A stretch of 64,000 bases of DNA from Saprospiraceae bacterium (GCA_026129545.1 JAHCHX010000002.1:620001-684000); one strand, 5' to 3'; numbered from the stretch's first letter, positions 24,392 to 33,745 are shown. The notes: generated by a model from the sequence alone, not told the origin. A program made the numbers and translations.

Positions 24392-26791
24392 ATGGAACAA
24401 AAGAAAATCATCATCTTAGAACACGACAGCGAGGAAGATACCCGCGCTGAAGACATTGAACCGGCATTGAAACAAGCCGAATGGACACGCGACAAAATAC
24501 TAAGGGAGCGTGTGTTCACCGACGGCAAAATCATTATATTGGGAAAAGTAGCGAAGCGGCAAAAACCTAAAAAACCCGACTACCTTTTGAGGGTTGCGCA
24601 AAACTTCCTGATTGCAGTTATCGAAGCCAAAAAGAAGTATGCAACCGCATCCGCCGGACTTCAACAGGCCAAAGATTATGCACAATCGTTGGATTTGAAA
24701 TTCGCCTACGCAACCAACGGCGCGGAAATCGCAGAGTTTGATTTCATCACCGGGTTGGAAACAATCGTTGACCGATACCCGACCCCGCAAGAACTTTGGA
24801 ACAGGTTGCAAGCCGCCGAACCCGAACCTATTAGCGACCACACCAAAGACATCCTGCTAAAACCCCTTCACCCTACGCCCGGCAAGCCGCCCCGATATTA
24901 TCAGGAAATCGCCGTAAATCGGGCGGTGCAAGCCATTTTGGAAGGGAAAAAACGGCTGCTGCTCACATTGGCGACGGGTACGGGAAAAACTTCGGTTGCC
25001 TTCCAAATCATTTACAAACTTTGGAACAACCGTTGGAACAACACCGGCGAACACCGCCGCCCGAAAGTGTTGTTTCTGGCCGACCGCAAAGTTTTGGTGG
25101 ATGACCCCTACGCGAAAGACTTTGCCGTGTTCGGCGATGCAAGGGCATCCGTTTTTGATGACGGTGCGACCACCAGCCGCGAAATTTACTTTTCCACTTA
25201 TCAGTCATTGGCTGAAAGCGAGAGCCGGGAAGGGTTGTTCAAACAGTTCCCGCGTACCTTTTTTGATTTGGTTGTGGTGGACGAATGTCATCGGGGCAGC
25301 GCAACGGATGAAGGAAATTGGCGGCGCATATTGGACTACTTCGCCGATGCCGTGAAATTGGGTTTGACGGCCACTCCCTTGCGACAAGACAATAAAGACA
25401 CCTACGCCTATTTTGGAAACCCGCTTTACACTTACAGTTTGCGGCAAGGCATCGAAGATGGATTTTTAGCGCCCTACATTGTGCGCCGCATCGTAACGGA
25501 AGCCGACGCGACGGGTTGGCGGCCACAAGCGGGGCAAACGGATATGTACGGCAACGTCATTCCCGATGATATTTACCAAACCCCCGATTTTGAAAAGAGC
25601 CTTTCCCTGTTACCGCGCACAAAAGCAGTTGCCCGTCATTTGACCGAGCATTTGAAAAAGCACGGCAGGTTAGACAAAACAATCATCTTTTGCCACGACC
25701 AAGAACACGCCGACCAAATGCGCCGGGAGTTGGGCAACCTCAACGCCGATTTGATGAAGCAAAACCAAAACTACGTTGTCCGCATCGTGTCGGATGAAGG
25801 CGATACGGGCAAAGGGCTGTTGGGAAATTTCATGGATTACGAACCTTTTGAAAGGCCGGGTATTCCCGTCATTGTCACCACTTCCCAAATGTTGAGTACG
25901 GGCGTTGACATCCCGACTTGCAAAAACATTGTGCTGTTCCGCATGGTCAATTCAATGACCGAGTTTAAACAAATCATCGGGCGCGGAACACGGGTAAAGG
26001 AAGATAAAGGCAAAATGTTTTTCACCATTTTGGACTACACCGGCAGCGCAACGCGCAACTTTGCCGACCCCGATTTTGACGGCGAACCACCATTGATTAC
26101 ATCAGAAGAAATGGACGAAAACGGCGCAGTTGTGGAGGGCACTTTTGTTGAAGAACACGCCGAAACACCGCCCGCCGATTGGACAGACAGCGACATCGAG
26201 GCGATGACCAATCAAAACCAACAGCCCCGCAAATACTATGTGAAAGAGGGTGAAGTGACCATCGTGGCCGAATCGGTGCAAGTGTTGGACGCGAGCGGCA
26301 AGTTGCGCACCTTAGAATTTACCCAATACGCCAAAGGTGAAATCAAAACGCTTTTCACCGATGCCCAAAGTTTTCGGGCGGCGTGGGCTGACCCCGAACA
26401 AAGGCAAAACATCGTGACCGAATTGGAGGACAGGGGCATATCATTGGAACAACTTTCAGACATAACAAAGTTGACCGATGCCGACCCTTTCGATATGCTT
26501 TGCCACGTCGCGTTTGACCTGAAACCGATGACCCGCCGCGAACGCGCCGAACGGGTGCGCAAAGCCGCAACGTTGGCCGCTTATTCCAACGGGGCGCGGG
26601 AAGTCATCGAGTTGATTTTGGACAAATACGTTCAATTTGGCGCGAACGAATTGAACGCGGGGGTTTTGGAGGTGAAACCTATTTCCGACAAAGGGAACAT
26701 TACAGAAATAGCCGCCCTGTTTGGCGGTGCGCCCAATTTGCTACGCGCATTGGATGACATTCAAAAACTGCTCTACGCCGAAGCCGCGTAA
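24392..26791 (+). CDS. hsdR: type I restriction enzyme, R subunit
   Basis: A 799-residue subunit that translocates and cuts unmethylated DNA. The start at 24392 (MEQKKIIILEHDSEEDTRAED) is chosen because the 41 preceding in-frame residues are not family-like. The nuclease domain shows PDYLLRV (62-68) and IEAKKKY (77-83), the PD-ExK core. The motor has Walker A LATGTGKT (193-200), DECH (297-300), LTATP and, in the second RecA domain, STGVDIP and IGRGTRVKED. This is the EcoEI-like class (with C-terminal DUF3387-less region). hsdM begins 9 bases downstream. Confidence 0.96.
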   Translation: MEQKKIIILEHDSEEDTRAEDIEPALKQAEWTRDKILRERVFTDGKIIILGKVAKRQKPKKPDYLLRVAQNFLIAVIEAKKKYATASAGLQQAKDYAQSLDLKFAYATNGAEIAEFDFITGLETIVDRYPTPQELWNRLQAAEPEPISDHTKDILLKPLHPTPGKPPRYYQEIAVNRAVQAILEGKKRLLLTLATGTGKTSVAFQIIYKLWNNRWNNTGEHRRPKVLFLADRKVLVDDPYAKDFAVFGDARASVFDDGATTSREIYFSTYQSLAESESREGLFKQFPRTFFDLVVVDECHRGSATDEGNWRRILDYFADAVKLGLTATPLRQDNKDTYAYFGNPLYTYSLRQGIEDGFLAPYIVRRIVTEADATGWRPQAGQTDMYGNVIPDDIYQTPDFEKSLSLLPRTKAVARHLTEHLKKHGRLDKTIIFCHDQEHADQMRRELGNLNADLMKQNQNYVVRIVSDEGDTGKGLLGNFMDYEPFERPGIPVIVTTSQMLSTGVDIPTCKNIVLFRMVNSMTEFKQIIGRGTRVKEDKGKMFFTILDYTGSATRNFADPDFDGEPPLITSEEMDENGAVVEGTFVEEHAETPPADWTDSDIEAMTNQNQQPRKYYVKEGEVTIVAESVQVLDASGKLRTLEFTQYAKGEIKTLFTDAQSFRAAWADPEQRQNIVTELEDRGISLEQLSDITKLTDADPFDMLCHVAFDLKPMTRRERAERVRKAATLAAYSNGAREVIELILDKYVQFGANELNAGVLEVKPISDKGNITEIAALFGGAPNLLRALDDIQKLLYAEAA

Positions 26792-26800
26792 CCTGACACA

Positions 26801-28372
26801 ATGGCAAAAAGACAAAAAGAAGTTAAGACCGAAACCACCGCCCAACGCTTGTCCGGCCTGATAAAATCATGCCGCGACATCATGCGCAAAGACAAAGGGA
26901 TGAATGGCGATGCCGACCGCTTGCCGATGCTGACTTGGATAATGTTCCTAAAATTTTTGGATGACGTGGAAATGGAACAGGAAACCAAAGCCCTGTTGAA
27001 ACGCCAAACGTACCGCCCTGCCATTGGTGCGCCGTACCGTTGGCGCGATTGGGCAAAAAACCAAAATTTCACCGGCGATGACCTGTTGGCTTTCATCAAC
27101 AATGAAAAATGCACCCTGCCCGATAGTACGGAAGGCGCGGGGTTGTTTTACCACCTTCGCGGCCTTCAAAGCGAGACGGGCAAAGAGCGCAAAGACGTAG
27201 TGGCAACCGTGTTTCGAGGCGTGGCCAATCGCATGATAAACGGCTACCTGTTGCGCGACGTGGTGAACAAAATAGACAGCATCCATTTCACCAGCACCGA
27301 AGAAATCTACACGCTTTCGCACCTATACGAAAGCATCCTGAAAGAGATGCGCGACGCATCGGGCGACGCGGGCGAATTTTACACGCCCCGCCCCGTAGTG
27401 AAATTCATGGTGCAAATGCTCGACCCGCAATTGGGCGAAAGCATACTCGACCCCGCCGCCGGAACGGGCGGTTTTTTGGTGGAAGCCTTTGAACACTTGC
27501 GCAAACAAGCCCAAAACGTTGAGCAATACGACACCTTGCAACAAAGCAGCATTTACGGCGGTGAAGCCAAAAACCTGCCCTACCTGCTTTGCCAAATGAA
27601 TTTGCTGTTGCACGGCCTCGAATTTCCGAACATTGATAGCGGCAACTCGCTCCGAACGCCCCTACGCGACATAGGCGACAGCGACCGGGTGGACATCATC
27701 GTGACCAACCCGCCGTTTGGCGGCGAAGAAGAACGCGGCATACTTAACAACTTCCCCGATGATATGCGCACGGCGGAAACCGCCCTGCTGTTCCTGCAAT
27801 TGATTATGCGCCGATTGAAACGCCGCCCCCCCCAGCCCCCCCATGAGGGGGGGAGAGGGGGACGCGCCGCCGTTGTCGTGCCAAACGGAACGCTGTTTGC
27901 CGACGGCATCGCTGCCCGCATCAAAGAGCAGATGTTGAAGGAATACAACCTGCATACCATTGTGCGGCTGCCCGACGGCGTGTTTGAGCCTTACACCGCT
28001 ATACCGGCCAACCTGTTGTTTTTCGAGCAGGGACAGCCGACCCGTGACGTGTGGTTTTACGAAATACAACCGCCCGCCGAACGCAAAAAATACTCGAAAA
28101 CCAAGCCTATGCAGTTCGATGAATTTGCCGACTGCATCGCATGGTGGAGCGACCGCCGGGAAGATGAAAACGCTTGGCGCATACCCGCCGCCGAAATCCT
28201 GCAATACGACGCGGGCGGCAAGTTGCTTTCCGCCAACTTAGACCGCAAAAACCCCAACCGCCGCAACGATGCCGAACACGCCGACCCTGCCGAAGCCATT
28301 GCTACAATACTCGAAAAGGAGCGGCAAATCCTATCTTTGATGGAAGAAGTCCAAAAATTGATTGCACCATGA
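26801..28372 (+). CDS. hsdM: type I restriction enzyme, M subunit (adenine methyltransferase)
   Basis: A 523-residue N6-adenine methyltransferase that modifies the recognition site and is needed for restriction. SAM-binding DPAAGTGGF (217-225) and catalytic NPPFGG (303-308) are intact. Residues 343-354 (PPQPPHEGGRGG) are an extra segment encoded by a G/C palindrome at 27826-27861; it sits between MRRLKR and RAAVVVPNG, a junction that is usually continuous in HsdM. The stop overlaps the dinD start (ATGA), indicating translational coupling. Confidence 0.95.
   Translation: MAKRQKEVKTETTAQRLSGLIKSCRDIMRKDKGMNGDADRLPMLTWIMFLKFLDDVEMEQETKALLKRQTYRPAIGAPYRWRDWAKNQNFTGDDLLAFINNEKCTLPDSTEGAGLFYHLRGLQSETGKERKDVVATVFRGVANRMINGYLLRDVVNKIDSIHFTSTEEIYTLSHLYESILKEMRDASGDAGEFYTPRPVVKFMVQMLDPQLGESILDPAAGTGGFLVEAFEHLRKQAQNVEQYDTLQQSSIYGGEAKNLPYLLCQMNLLLHGLEFPNIDSGNSLRTPLRDIGDSDRVDIIVTNPPFGGEEERGILNNFPDDMRTAETALLFLQLIMRRLKRRPPQPPHEGGRGGRAAVVVPNGTLFADGIAARIKEQMLKEYNLHTIVRLPDGVFEPYTAIPANLLFFEQGQPTRDVWFYEIQPPAERKKYSKTKPMQFDEFADCIAWWSDRREDENAWRIPAAEILQYDAGGKLLSANLDRKNPNRRNDAEHADPAEAIATILEKERQILSLMEEVQKLIAP
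27826..27861. repeat. G/C-rich palindromic insert inside hsdM
   Basis: A 36-bp run of eight C, AG, seven C, ATGA, seven G, AGA and five G, which folds back on itself with C-runs facing G-runs. It keeps the reading frame and adds PPQPPHEGGRGG to the protein. On the other strand it would encode a similar PPSPPLMGGLGG. It looks like a small palindromic element inserted in frame. Confidence 0.75.
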
Positions 28373-29253
28373 AAAAAGAACTCATTGACGAACTCTTCCA
28401 AAAATTTGAAGAAGCCTGTTACCTAATCAAAGACACCGAGTGTTGGAGCGCCCGCGAACTTCAAACCATTCTCGGCTATGCCAAATGGGACAACTTCCTC
28501 AACGCCGTTGAAAAGGCCAAAAACGCCTGCGAAGGAGCAGGTGAAAAAATTGAACACCATTTTGCCGATGTCGGGAAAATGGTCGAAATCGGAAGCGGCA
28601 CTCAACGTCGGATTGATGACATCGCCCTCACACGCTACGCCTGCTACCTCATTGCCCAAAACGGCGACCCCACCAAAAAGCCCGAAATCGCCTTTGCGCA
28701 GACGTACTTCGCCGTTCAAACCCGAAAACAAGAACTTATCGAGCAACGCCTGCTCGACCTCGACCGCGTGACCGCCCGCGAAAAACTCTCCCGCACCGAA
28801 AACAAACTTTCCGGCATCCTCTACGAACGCGGCGTGAACGAGCAAGGCTTCGCCATTATCCGTTCCGAAGGCGACAAAGCCCTCTTTGGTGGGCGCAGCA
28901 CCCAAGACATGAAACGTAAACTCGCCGTGCCTGAAAGCCGCCCCCTCGCCGACTTCCTGCCCACGCTCACCATCAAAGCCAAAGACTTCGCCGCCGAACT
29001 CACCAACCACAACGTGGTGGACAAAGACCTGCACGGCCAGCCCGCCATACAGCGCGAACACGTGGACAACAACCTCGCCGTGCGCAAAATACTCCACGAA
29101 CGCGGTGTGAAACCCGAACAACTGCCTCCCGCAGAAGACGTGAAAAAAGTGGAGCGCCGATTGAAGTCGGAAGAGAAAAAAGCCCTCGAAAAGCCGGATA
29201 AAATCAAAACCATGCCCCCCGGCGGCGAGGAAAAGGAGGACGACGAAACATGA
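28369..29253 (+). CDS. dinD: DinD-like DNA-damage-inducible protein
   Basis: A 294-residue protein of the DinD family. The N-terminal BRO-N-like domain shows CWSARELQTILGYAKWDNFLNAVEKAKNAC and the RYACYLIAQNGDPTKKPEIAFAQTYFA stretch; LYERGVNEQGFAIIRSEGDKALFGG is a DinD hallmark. In Escherichia coli DinD is SOS-induced and its product interferes with RecA filaments. Here it lies between hsdM and hsdS with ATGA overlaps on both sides (28369-28372 and 29250-29253), so it is coexpressed with the restriction enzyme. Such insertions are seen in other type I loci; the role there is not settled. The C-terminus is Lys/Glu-rich. Confidence 0.93.
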   Translation: MKKELIDELFQKFEEACYLIKDTECWSARELQTILGYAKWDNFLNAVEKAKNACEGAGEKIEHHFADVGKMVEIGSGTQRRIDDIALTRYACYLIAQNGDPTKKPEIAFAQTYFAVQTRKQELIEQRLLDLDRVTAREKLSRTENKLSGILYERGVNEQGFAIIRSEGDKALFGGRSTQDMKRKLAVPESRPLADFLPTLTIKAKDFAAELTNHNVVDKDLHGQPAIQREHVDNNLAVRKILHERGVKPEQLPPAEDVKKVERRLKSEEKKALEKPDKIKTMPPGGEEKEDDET

Positions 29254-30392
29254 AAAACGGTTGGAAAATGGTTAAATTGGGGGAGGTGTTGAGACCTTCG
29301 GAAAATCAGGTTTCAATAACACCTTTTGAAAATTACCCTCAAATCGGAGTCCGACTTTGGGGAGAAGGTGCGTATGCAAGAGAAGATGTTTTAGGCAGCG
29401 AAACCCAATATAAGTTTTTTTACAAGGCTGAAAAAGGGGATTTGACCTTCAACAAAATTTGGGTTAGAAACGGGGCGGTAACAGTCATTCCAGAAACTTT
29501 GCATGGCTTTTATGTATCCCCTGAATTTCCAGTTTATCATCCTGAAAAAGATATTGTTTCCTCCGACTGGCTTTATTTCCTCACCAAAAGCAAATTTTTT
29601 TGGGACAGGTGCAATGAAAAAGCCTTTGGGACAAGTGGCAAAAATCGTGTAAAACCGAGCGTGTTTTTGCAAGTTGAAATTCCCCTCCCGCCCCTCACCG
29701 AGCAACAGCGCATCGCCGGGCGGTTGGCGGCGTTGAAGGGGAAAATGGATGCGGTGCGGGCGTTGAGGGGAGAGCAGGAAAAAGAACTGGCATCTTTCAG
29801 AAACGGGTTGTTTAAGCAAATTTGTAACATCTACCCAATGGCTGCTTTAAATGAAGTTCTGATTCCTAACCGGGAAGTTGTAGCAATAGAAGCCGAACGG
29901 GATTACAAACAAATCACAGTCAAAATGCAGCATAAAGGAGTGATTTTAAGAGGTATGATAAAAGGCGGCGAAGTAGGCTCGGTTCAATTTCGAGCGAAGG
30001 AAGGCGATTTTATCATTTCAAAAATAGATGCAAGAAATGGCGCAATGGGTTTAGTCCCGAAGGAACTTCACAATGCAATTGTCACAAATGATTTCCCCCT
30101 GTTCTCATGTTCGGATAAGTGTTTATCAAAATATTTTGAGTTTGTTTCAAACACGGAATATTTTGACCAAAAGTGCATCGAATCGAGCGAAGGGACAACG
30201 AACCGTGTCCGCCTGAAAATGGACAGGTTCGGCAATATTGAAATACCTTTACCACCACTTTCGGAACAAAAAAGGGTTGTCGAAATATTGGAGAAAATGG
30301 AGCAACTGAAAGCGGTGCAAGCGGGGCAGTTGGCCGGGTTGGAGGGATTGTTTCCGGCGGTGTTGGAGCGGGCGTTTCGGGGGGAGTGGTGA
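29250..30392 (+). CDS. hsdS: type I restriction enzyme, specificity subunit
   Basis: A 380-residue subunit that sets the bipartite DNA recognition site. It has two target-recognition domains (residues about 5-140 and 195-325), each followed by the conserved helical linker: VEIPLPPLTEQQRIAGRLAALK and IEIPLPPLSEQKRVVEILEKME. The linkers act as a molecular ruler. The recognition sequence cannot be read from sequence alone. The start overlaps the dinD stop. The two domains are not similar to each other, so an asymmetric site is expected. No inverted second hsdS copy, as in phase-variable systems, is present. Confidence 0.95.
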   Translation: MKNGWKMVKLGEVLRPSENQVSITPFENYPQIGVRLWGEGAYAREDVLGSETQYKFFYKAEKGDLTFNKIWVRNGAVTVIPETLHGFYVSPEFPVYHPEKDIVSSDWLYFLTKSKFFWDRCNEKAFGTSGKNRVKPSVFLQVEIPLPPLTEQQRIAGRLAALKGKMDAVRALRGEQEKELASFRNGLFKQICNIYPMAALNEVLIPNREVVAIEAERDYKQITVKMQHKGVILRGMIKGGEVGSVQFRAKEGDFIISKIDARNGAMGLVPKELHNAIVTNDFPLFSCSDKCLSKYFEFVSNTEYFDQKCIESSEGTTNRVRLKMDRFGNIEIPLPPLSEQKRVVEILEKMEQLKAVQAGQLAGLEGLFPAVLERAFRGEW

Positions 30393-30419
30393 AAAAACCG
30401 CATAGAACAAACCTCAAAA

Positions 30420-31280
30420 ATGGAAAGCATCAAATCATTTAGCACAATGGAAACAAATTGGCAGGGAGTATCTTATGACGAAATTGACGTGCCAGAACCC
30501 CTTTACAAATTTAGGGAATGGCGTAAAAGTCAACACAAAACCATTTTAACGGAACAAATCGTGTATTTGTCGCCGCCTTCCGGTTTTGAAGACCCCTTAG
30601 ACTGCAAAAATCCAGTCAGATTTGATTTGCGGTCTCACAGAGAGCAAAACAAACGTTTTTTTGACGAATCAGTGCGCCGTCATCCACATTGGTCAAAAAA
30701 ACGGCATAAAAAATTTGCTAAGTATTGGATGAAACGTACCCCAATAAGGAATCCAGAGAAGTTGAAGCAAAAGCAAAGAGAATCCGACGCAATGTTTGAC
30801 AAAGTATTCGGTGTCTTTTGCCTAACGCCTGTGGCGGAAAATTTTGAGTTATGGGAAAAATATGCCGATGACCATAAAGGATTTTGCGTTGGATTTTCTG
30901 GAAAGGAATTGCTTAGCGATTTTTCAAAATTCGGAATGAGTGGTCATGTGAATTACTACCCAAAATTGCCAATAATTCATCCGAACGAAGATTTTAAGGA
31001 TAAAGCCAACAAAAGGGCATTTTCAAAACTTGAAAAGTGGTCATTTGAAAGGGAATACCGGACAACTAAAATCAAACCCGATGGAGAGGTTGGCAATGAT
31101 TGGCGCAAAGTCAAAGTGCCAAGTGAAAGGTTTGTTGAGGTAGTTTTTGGCGCAAATATGCCAGAAGAAAATAAGCAGGAAATCATCCAATTAGCCAACG
31201 GTAATTTCCCAAATGTCAAATTCAAACAAGCCGAAATTGATGCAAAAAACAAGACAGTCACGATTAAGGACTTGTTTTAA
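30420..31280 (+). CDS. DUF2971 domain protein
   Basis: A 286-residue cytoplasmic protein with the DUF2971 signature: YKFREW near residue 25, VYLSPPSGFEDPLDC, FGVFCLTPVAENFELWEKYADDHKGFCVGFS, and FEREYRT near residue 215. The function of the family is not known; it is often found in accessory regions. It begins 27 bases after hsdS in the same direction, so it probably belongs to the restriction operon. A defence role is inferred from position only. Its base composition is lower in GC than hsdR and hsdM. Confidence 0.85.
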   Translation: MESIKSFSTMETNWQGVSYDEIDVPEPLYKFREWRKSQHKTILTEQIVYLSPPSGFEDPLDCKNPVRFDLRSHREQNKRFFDESVRRHPHWSKKRHKKFAKYWMKRTPIRNPEKLKQKQRESDAMFDKVFGVFCLTPVAENFELWEKYADDHKGFCVGFSGKELLSDFSKFGMSGHVNYYPKLPIIHPNEDFKDKANKRAFSKLEKWSFEREYRTTKIKPDGEVGNDWRKVKVPSERFVEVVFGANMPEENKQEIIQLANGNFPNVKFKQAEIDAKNKTVTIKDLF

Positions 31281-31289
31281 AAAGCCCCT

Positions 31290-32561
31290 TTAAAACTTCA
31301 CCTCCAAAATTTCTTGCCAACTCGTTGTAAACCGCCGCGAAAGGCGTTCCTGCCTTAGCCGCCATGCGTTCGCCGTGCCTTGCGTTCCAACTGAAATAGC
31401 GCCGTGTCCGTAACGCCCACGCAGCGCGTCCATTGCCCGCATCAGGCGTTTGTGTTTGTCCACGTCGGTCATCGAAACATCAAAGCCCAACTGGATTTCA
31501 TTTTCCGGCACAATGCCTGAAATGATGACCCCTGCCTTTTTGTAGGCGTAACCGTCGCGCCAAATCGCCTTCAACGCCGTTTCCGCGTGACCGACCATGA
31601 GCAGGCTGCTGTTTGTGGCCGTCGGCAGCGTCACCGTTCGGGAAGGGTTGTATTGCGGCAATTCCGGCTTAAACGGGTTGGAGTGAAGGAACACCGTCAG
31701 CACGTTGGCCGCGCTGCCCTGCCCGCGCAATTTACAGGCGCAACGGTGCGCATGATTGGCAACCGCTTCGCTCACCCCGCCGAAGTCTGTCAGCATTTTG
31801 CCGAAACTTCGGGAGGTGCAAATGTTCTTTTTCGGCGGCGCGACGCTTTCCAATTCGAGGCAGGAAACGCCCTGCAATTCCATTTGCAGCCGTGCGCCCA
31901 CGACCGTCAGGTTGCGCCGTACCCAATCGGCGGACAAGCGGGTGAAATCCCATGCCGTCGCCACGTCATTGCGGGCGAGCAGTTTTGCATATTGGCCGCC
32001 GATGCCCCACACGTCGCCGACGGGCATGGAGCGCAAAACGGTTTCGATTTCGTCGGCTGTTTCGAGTACGAAAACGCCGCCGTGTTCGGGCTGCTTTTTG
32101 GCGACGCGATTTGCCACTTTTGCCAGCGTCTTTGTCGGCGCGATGCCCACGCCCGTCGGGATGCCTACTTGCCGCAACACTTCGGCGCGAATGAAATAAC
32201 CGTAAGCCCACCAGTCGGGGCAGTCCACGCCGCCGAAGTCCAAAAAGGCTTCGTCAATGGAATAGACCTCAATAGCGGGCGCAAGCCTGCCCAAAACGGA
32301 CATCATGCGGCGCGACAAATCGCCGTACAAATTGTAATTCGAGGAAAAGACAGCGACGCGGTTTTTGCGCAAAAGGTCGGTCATCAGGTGAGCGGGCGAA
32401 GCCATTTCGATACCCAACGCCTTCGCTTCATTCGAGCGGCTGACAACGCAGCCGTCGTTATTGGACAGCACAATGACGGGGCGGCCTTCCAACGCGGGGT
32501 TGAAAAGCCGTTCGCAACTGACGTAGAAACAGTTGCCGTCCACTAACGCATACTTACCCAC
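31290..32561 (-). CDS. umuC: error-prone DNA polymerase V, catalytic subunit
   Basis: A 423-residue Y-family translesion polymerase. The opening YALVDGNCFYVSCERLFNPALEGRPVIVLSNNDGCVVSRSNEAK contains the first catalytic Asp, and EVYSIDEAFLDFGG the second pair, with the C-terminal little-finger and UmuC-specific end. The GTG at 32561 is taken as the start because it overlaps the end of umuD and gives the family length (Escherichia coli UmuC has 422 residues); the longer reading frame begins inside umuD. It needs processed UmuD to copy damaged DNA. Confidence 0.94.
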   Translation of the reverse strand: MGKYALVDGNCFYVSCERLFNPALEGRPVIVLSNNDGCVVSRSNEAKALGIEMASPAHLMTDLLRKNRVAVFSSNYNLYGDLSRRMMSVLGRLAPAIEVYSIDEAFLDFGGVDCPDWWAYGYFIRAEVLRQVGIPTGVGIAPTKTLAKVANRVAKKQPEHGGVFVLETADEIETVLRSMPVGDVWGIGGQYAKLLARNDVATAWDFTRLSADWVRRNLTVVGARLQMELQGVSCLELESVAPPKKNICTSRSFGKMLTDFGGVSEAVANHAHRCACKLRGQGSAANVLTVFLHSNPFKPELPQYNPSRTVTLPTATNSSLLMVGHAETALKAIWRDGYAYKKAGVIISGIVPENEIQLGFDVSMTDVDKHKRLMRAMDALRGRYGHGAISVGTQGTANAWRLRQERLSRRFTTSWQEILEVKF

Positions 32562-33031
32562 TTGCCCCGCCCCCCTTCGCGGACGTTTTTGATAACGAAT
32601 GTGACCACGCCCCACACCCGGAAGTCATCGCCGTCATTGATTCGGATTTGCGGGAAGTCTTGGTTGGCCGGTAAAAGCAAACAGGTTTCGCCAGTAAACC
32701 GCAACCGTTTCACCGTAAATTCACCGTTAAGAAAAGCAACAATGATGTCGCCGTTGTCGGCGGTCAGCGAACGGTCAACAACCAGCACGTCGCCGTTATG
32801 GATGCCCGCGTCTTGCATGGAGTTACCTTTCGCACGGGCGTAAAAGGTAGCGTCTGGATTGTCCACCAATTCTCGGTTTAAGTCAATGGATAAATCTAAA
32901 TAGTCGCTTGCGGGAGAGGGAAAGCCCGCCGGGATGCCGTCATTTGTAAATGGGAGCGGTAAATCGGTGCTGACATCGGCGAAAAAGATGTCAAGGGTAG
33001 GGGTTGCCCACCTGAAAGATAGTTCACTCAT
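32543..33031 (-). CDS. umuD: UmuD-like S24 self-cleaving protein
   Basis: A 162-residue partner of UmuC. The self-cleavage site is in PAGFPSPA (between Ala35 and Gly36), followed by the S24 peptidase domain with nucleophile Ser71 (GNSMQDAGI) and general base Lys108 (FTVKRL). RecA filaments induce the cleavage in known systems. It overlaps umuC and forms an SOS-type operon. A palindromic candidate operator lies about 80 bp upstream (33107-33125). Confidence 0.95.
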   Translation of the reverse strand: MSELSFRWATPTLDIFFADVSTDLPLPFTNDGIPAGFPSPASDYLDLSIDLNRELVDNPDATFYARAKGNSMQDAGIHNGDVLVVDRSLTADNGDIIVAFLNGEFTVKRLRFTGETCLLLPANQDFPQIRINDGDDFRVWGVVTFVIKNVREGGRGKWVSMR

Positions 33032-33106
33032 GGATTAGATGTTAGTATGTTTGAGCGACAAATATGAATCAAAATGTTTTTCATTTGCCGAATTTGCAAA
33101 AAATAT

Positions 33107-33125
33107 AAATAAACTGTATTTATTT
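33107..33125. promoter_or_regulatory. candidate operator upstream of umuDC
   Basis: A perfect palindrome, AAATAAA (33107-33113), CTGTA, TTTATTT (33119-33125), in the intergenic region upstream of umuD. Its position fits a LexA-type or element-specific repressor site, but the binding motif of Bacteroidota LexA is not established here, so the regulator is unknown. The long A/T tract also makes chance palindromes possible. Confidence 0.4.
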
Positions 33126-33214
33126 TACAAACAACTGATGCACCCTTGCAAAGCCAGTCGGCAATTCGCAAGGGTGCATCAGGAAGGAAACGAAAGGAAA
33201 ATTCAGGCGGGAAA

Positions 33215-33745
33215 TCAGGCTTTCGGTTGCCGCGTCAATGCGGCTGAAACGTCGGCGGGCGACGGAATGAGAGCGCCAAGCAATTCAAAAAAACCGGCGC
33301 GGATTTCATCGGAGAGACGGCAACCGCTATGCTGCCCGACCGCAAGTAACGCCCGCAAGGTCGTGTCCAATCCCTCGAAAGTAGCGGGAACTTGCAAGCG
33401 AATTGCCAAGCCGCCCGACGTGAAATAATACCCCGCGTTTTCGTTTGCACCGGGCGGCGTATCGAGCGCCATAACGCCCGCTTTCATTTGAGCGGGCAAA
33501 GGGTGAAGCGAGTACAGCAACCCGATTGCCTCACCTTGCAAACAGGCCGCATCGGACGGCAAAGGGTCGTGGAAACATTCGAGCAGCGTCATAAAGGAGT
33601 GACGCGCCGATGTCAGCCATTCGAGCGGTGCGGACGTGGTGACGCGGATTTCCACAAATGAAGGTTGGCCGGGATGGAATGAGATTCGAGACGCGGGCAT
33701 GGGAAAAAGGCTTTGGCAGGTGAGAAAGAAAAAGCGGCTGCCCAA
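33215..33745 (-). CDS. hypothetical protein, island cargo
   Basis: A 176-residue protein that I do not recognise. A start at Met16 (33700, MPASRISFHPGQPSF) may be better than 33745, since the first 15 residues are hydrophobic and atypical. It has no membrane anchor, several Ala/Leu-rich helices and a Cys in the middle. Its stop is 168 bases from the umuD start, and the next gene upstream (33746) follows directly, so the pair is probably cotranscribed on the minus strand. Confidence 0.55.
   Translation of the reverse strand: MGSRFFFLTCQSLFPMPASRISFHPGQPSFVEIRVTTSAPLEWLTSARHSFMTLLECFHDPLPSDAACLQGEAIGLLYSLHPLPAQMKAGVMALDTPPGANENAGYYFTSGGLAIRLQVPATFEGLDTTLRALLAVGQHSGCRLSDEIRAGFFELLGALIPSPADVSAALTRQPKA

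Noticed and set aside
24179-24534. Minus-strand frames containing FNFCGAGGSRTRV
   Set aside because: They translate the tmRNA 3' end in reverse, a frequent false protein.
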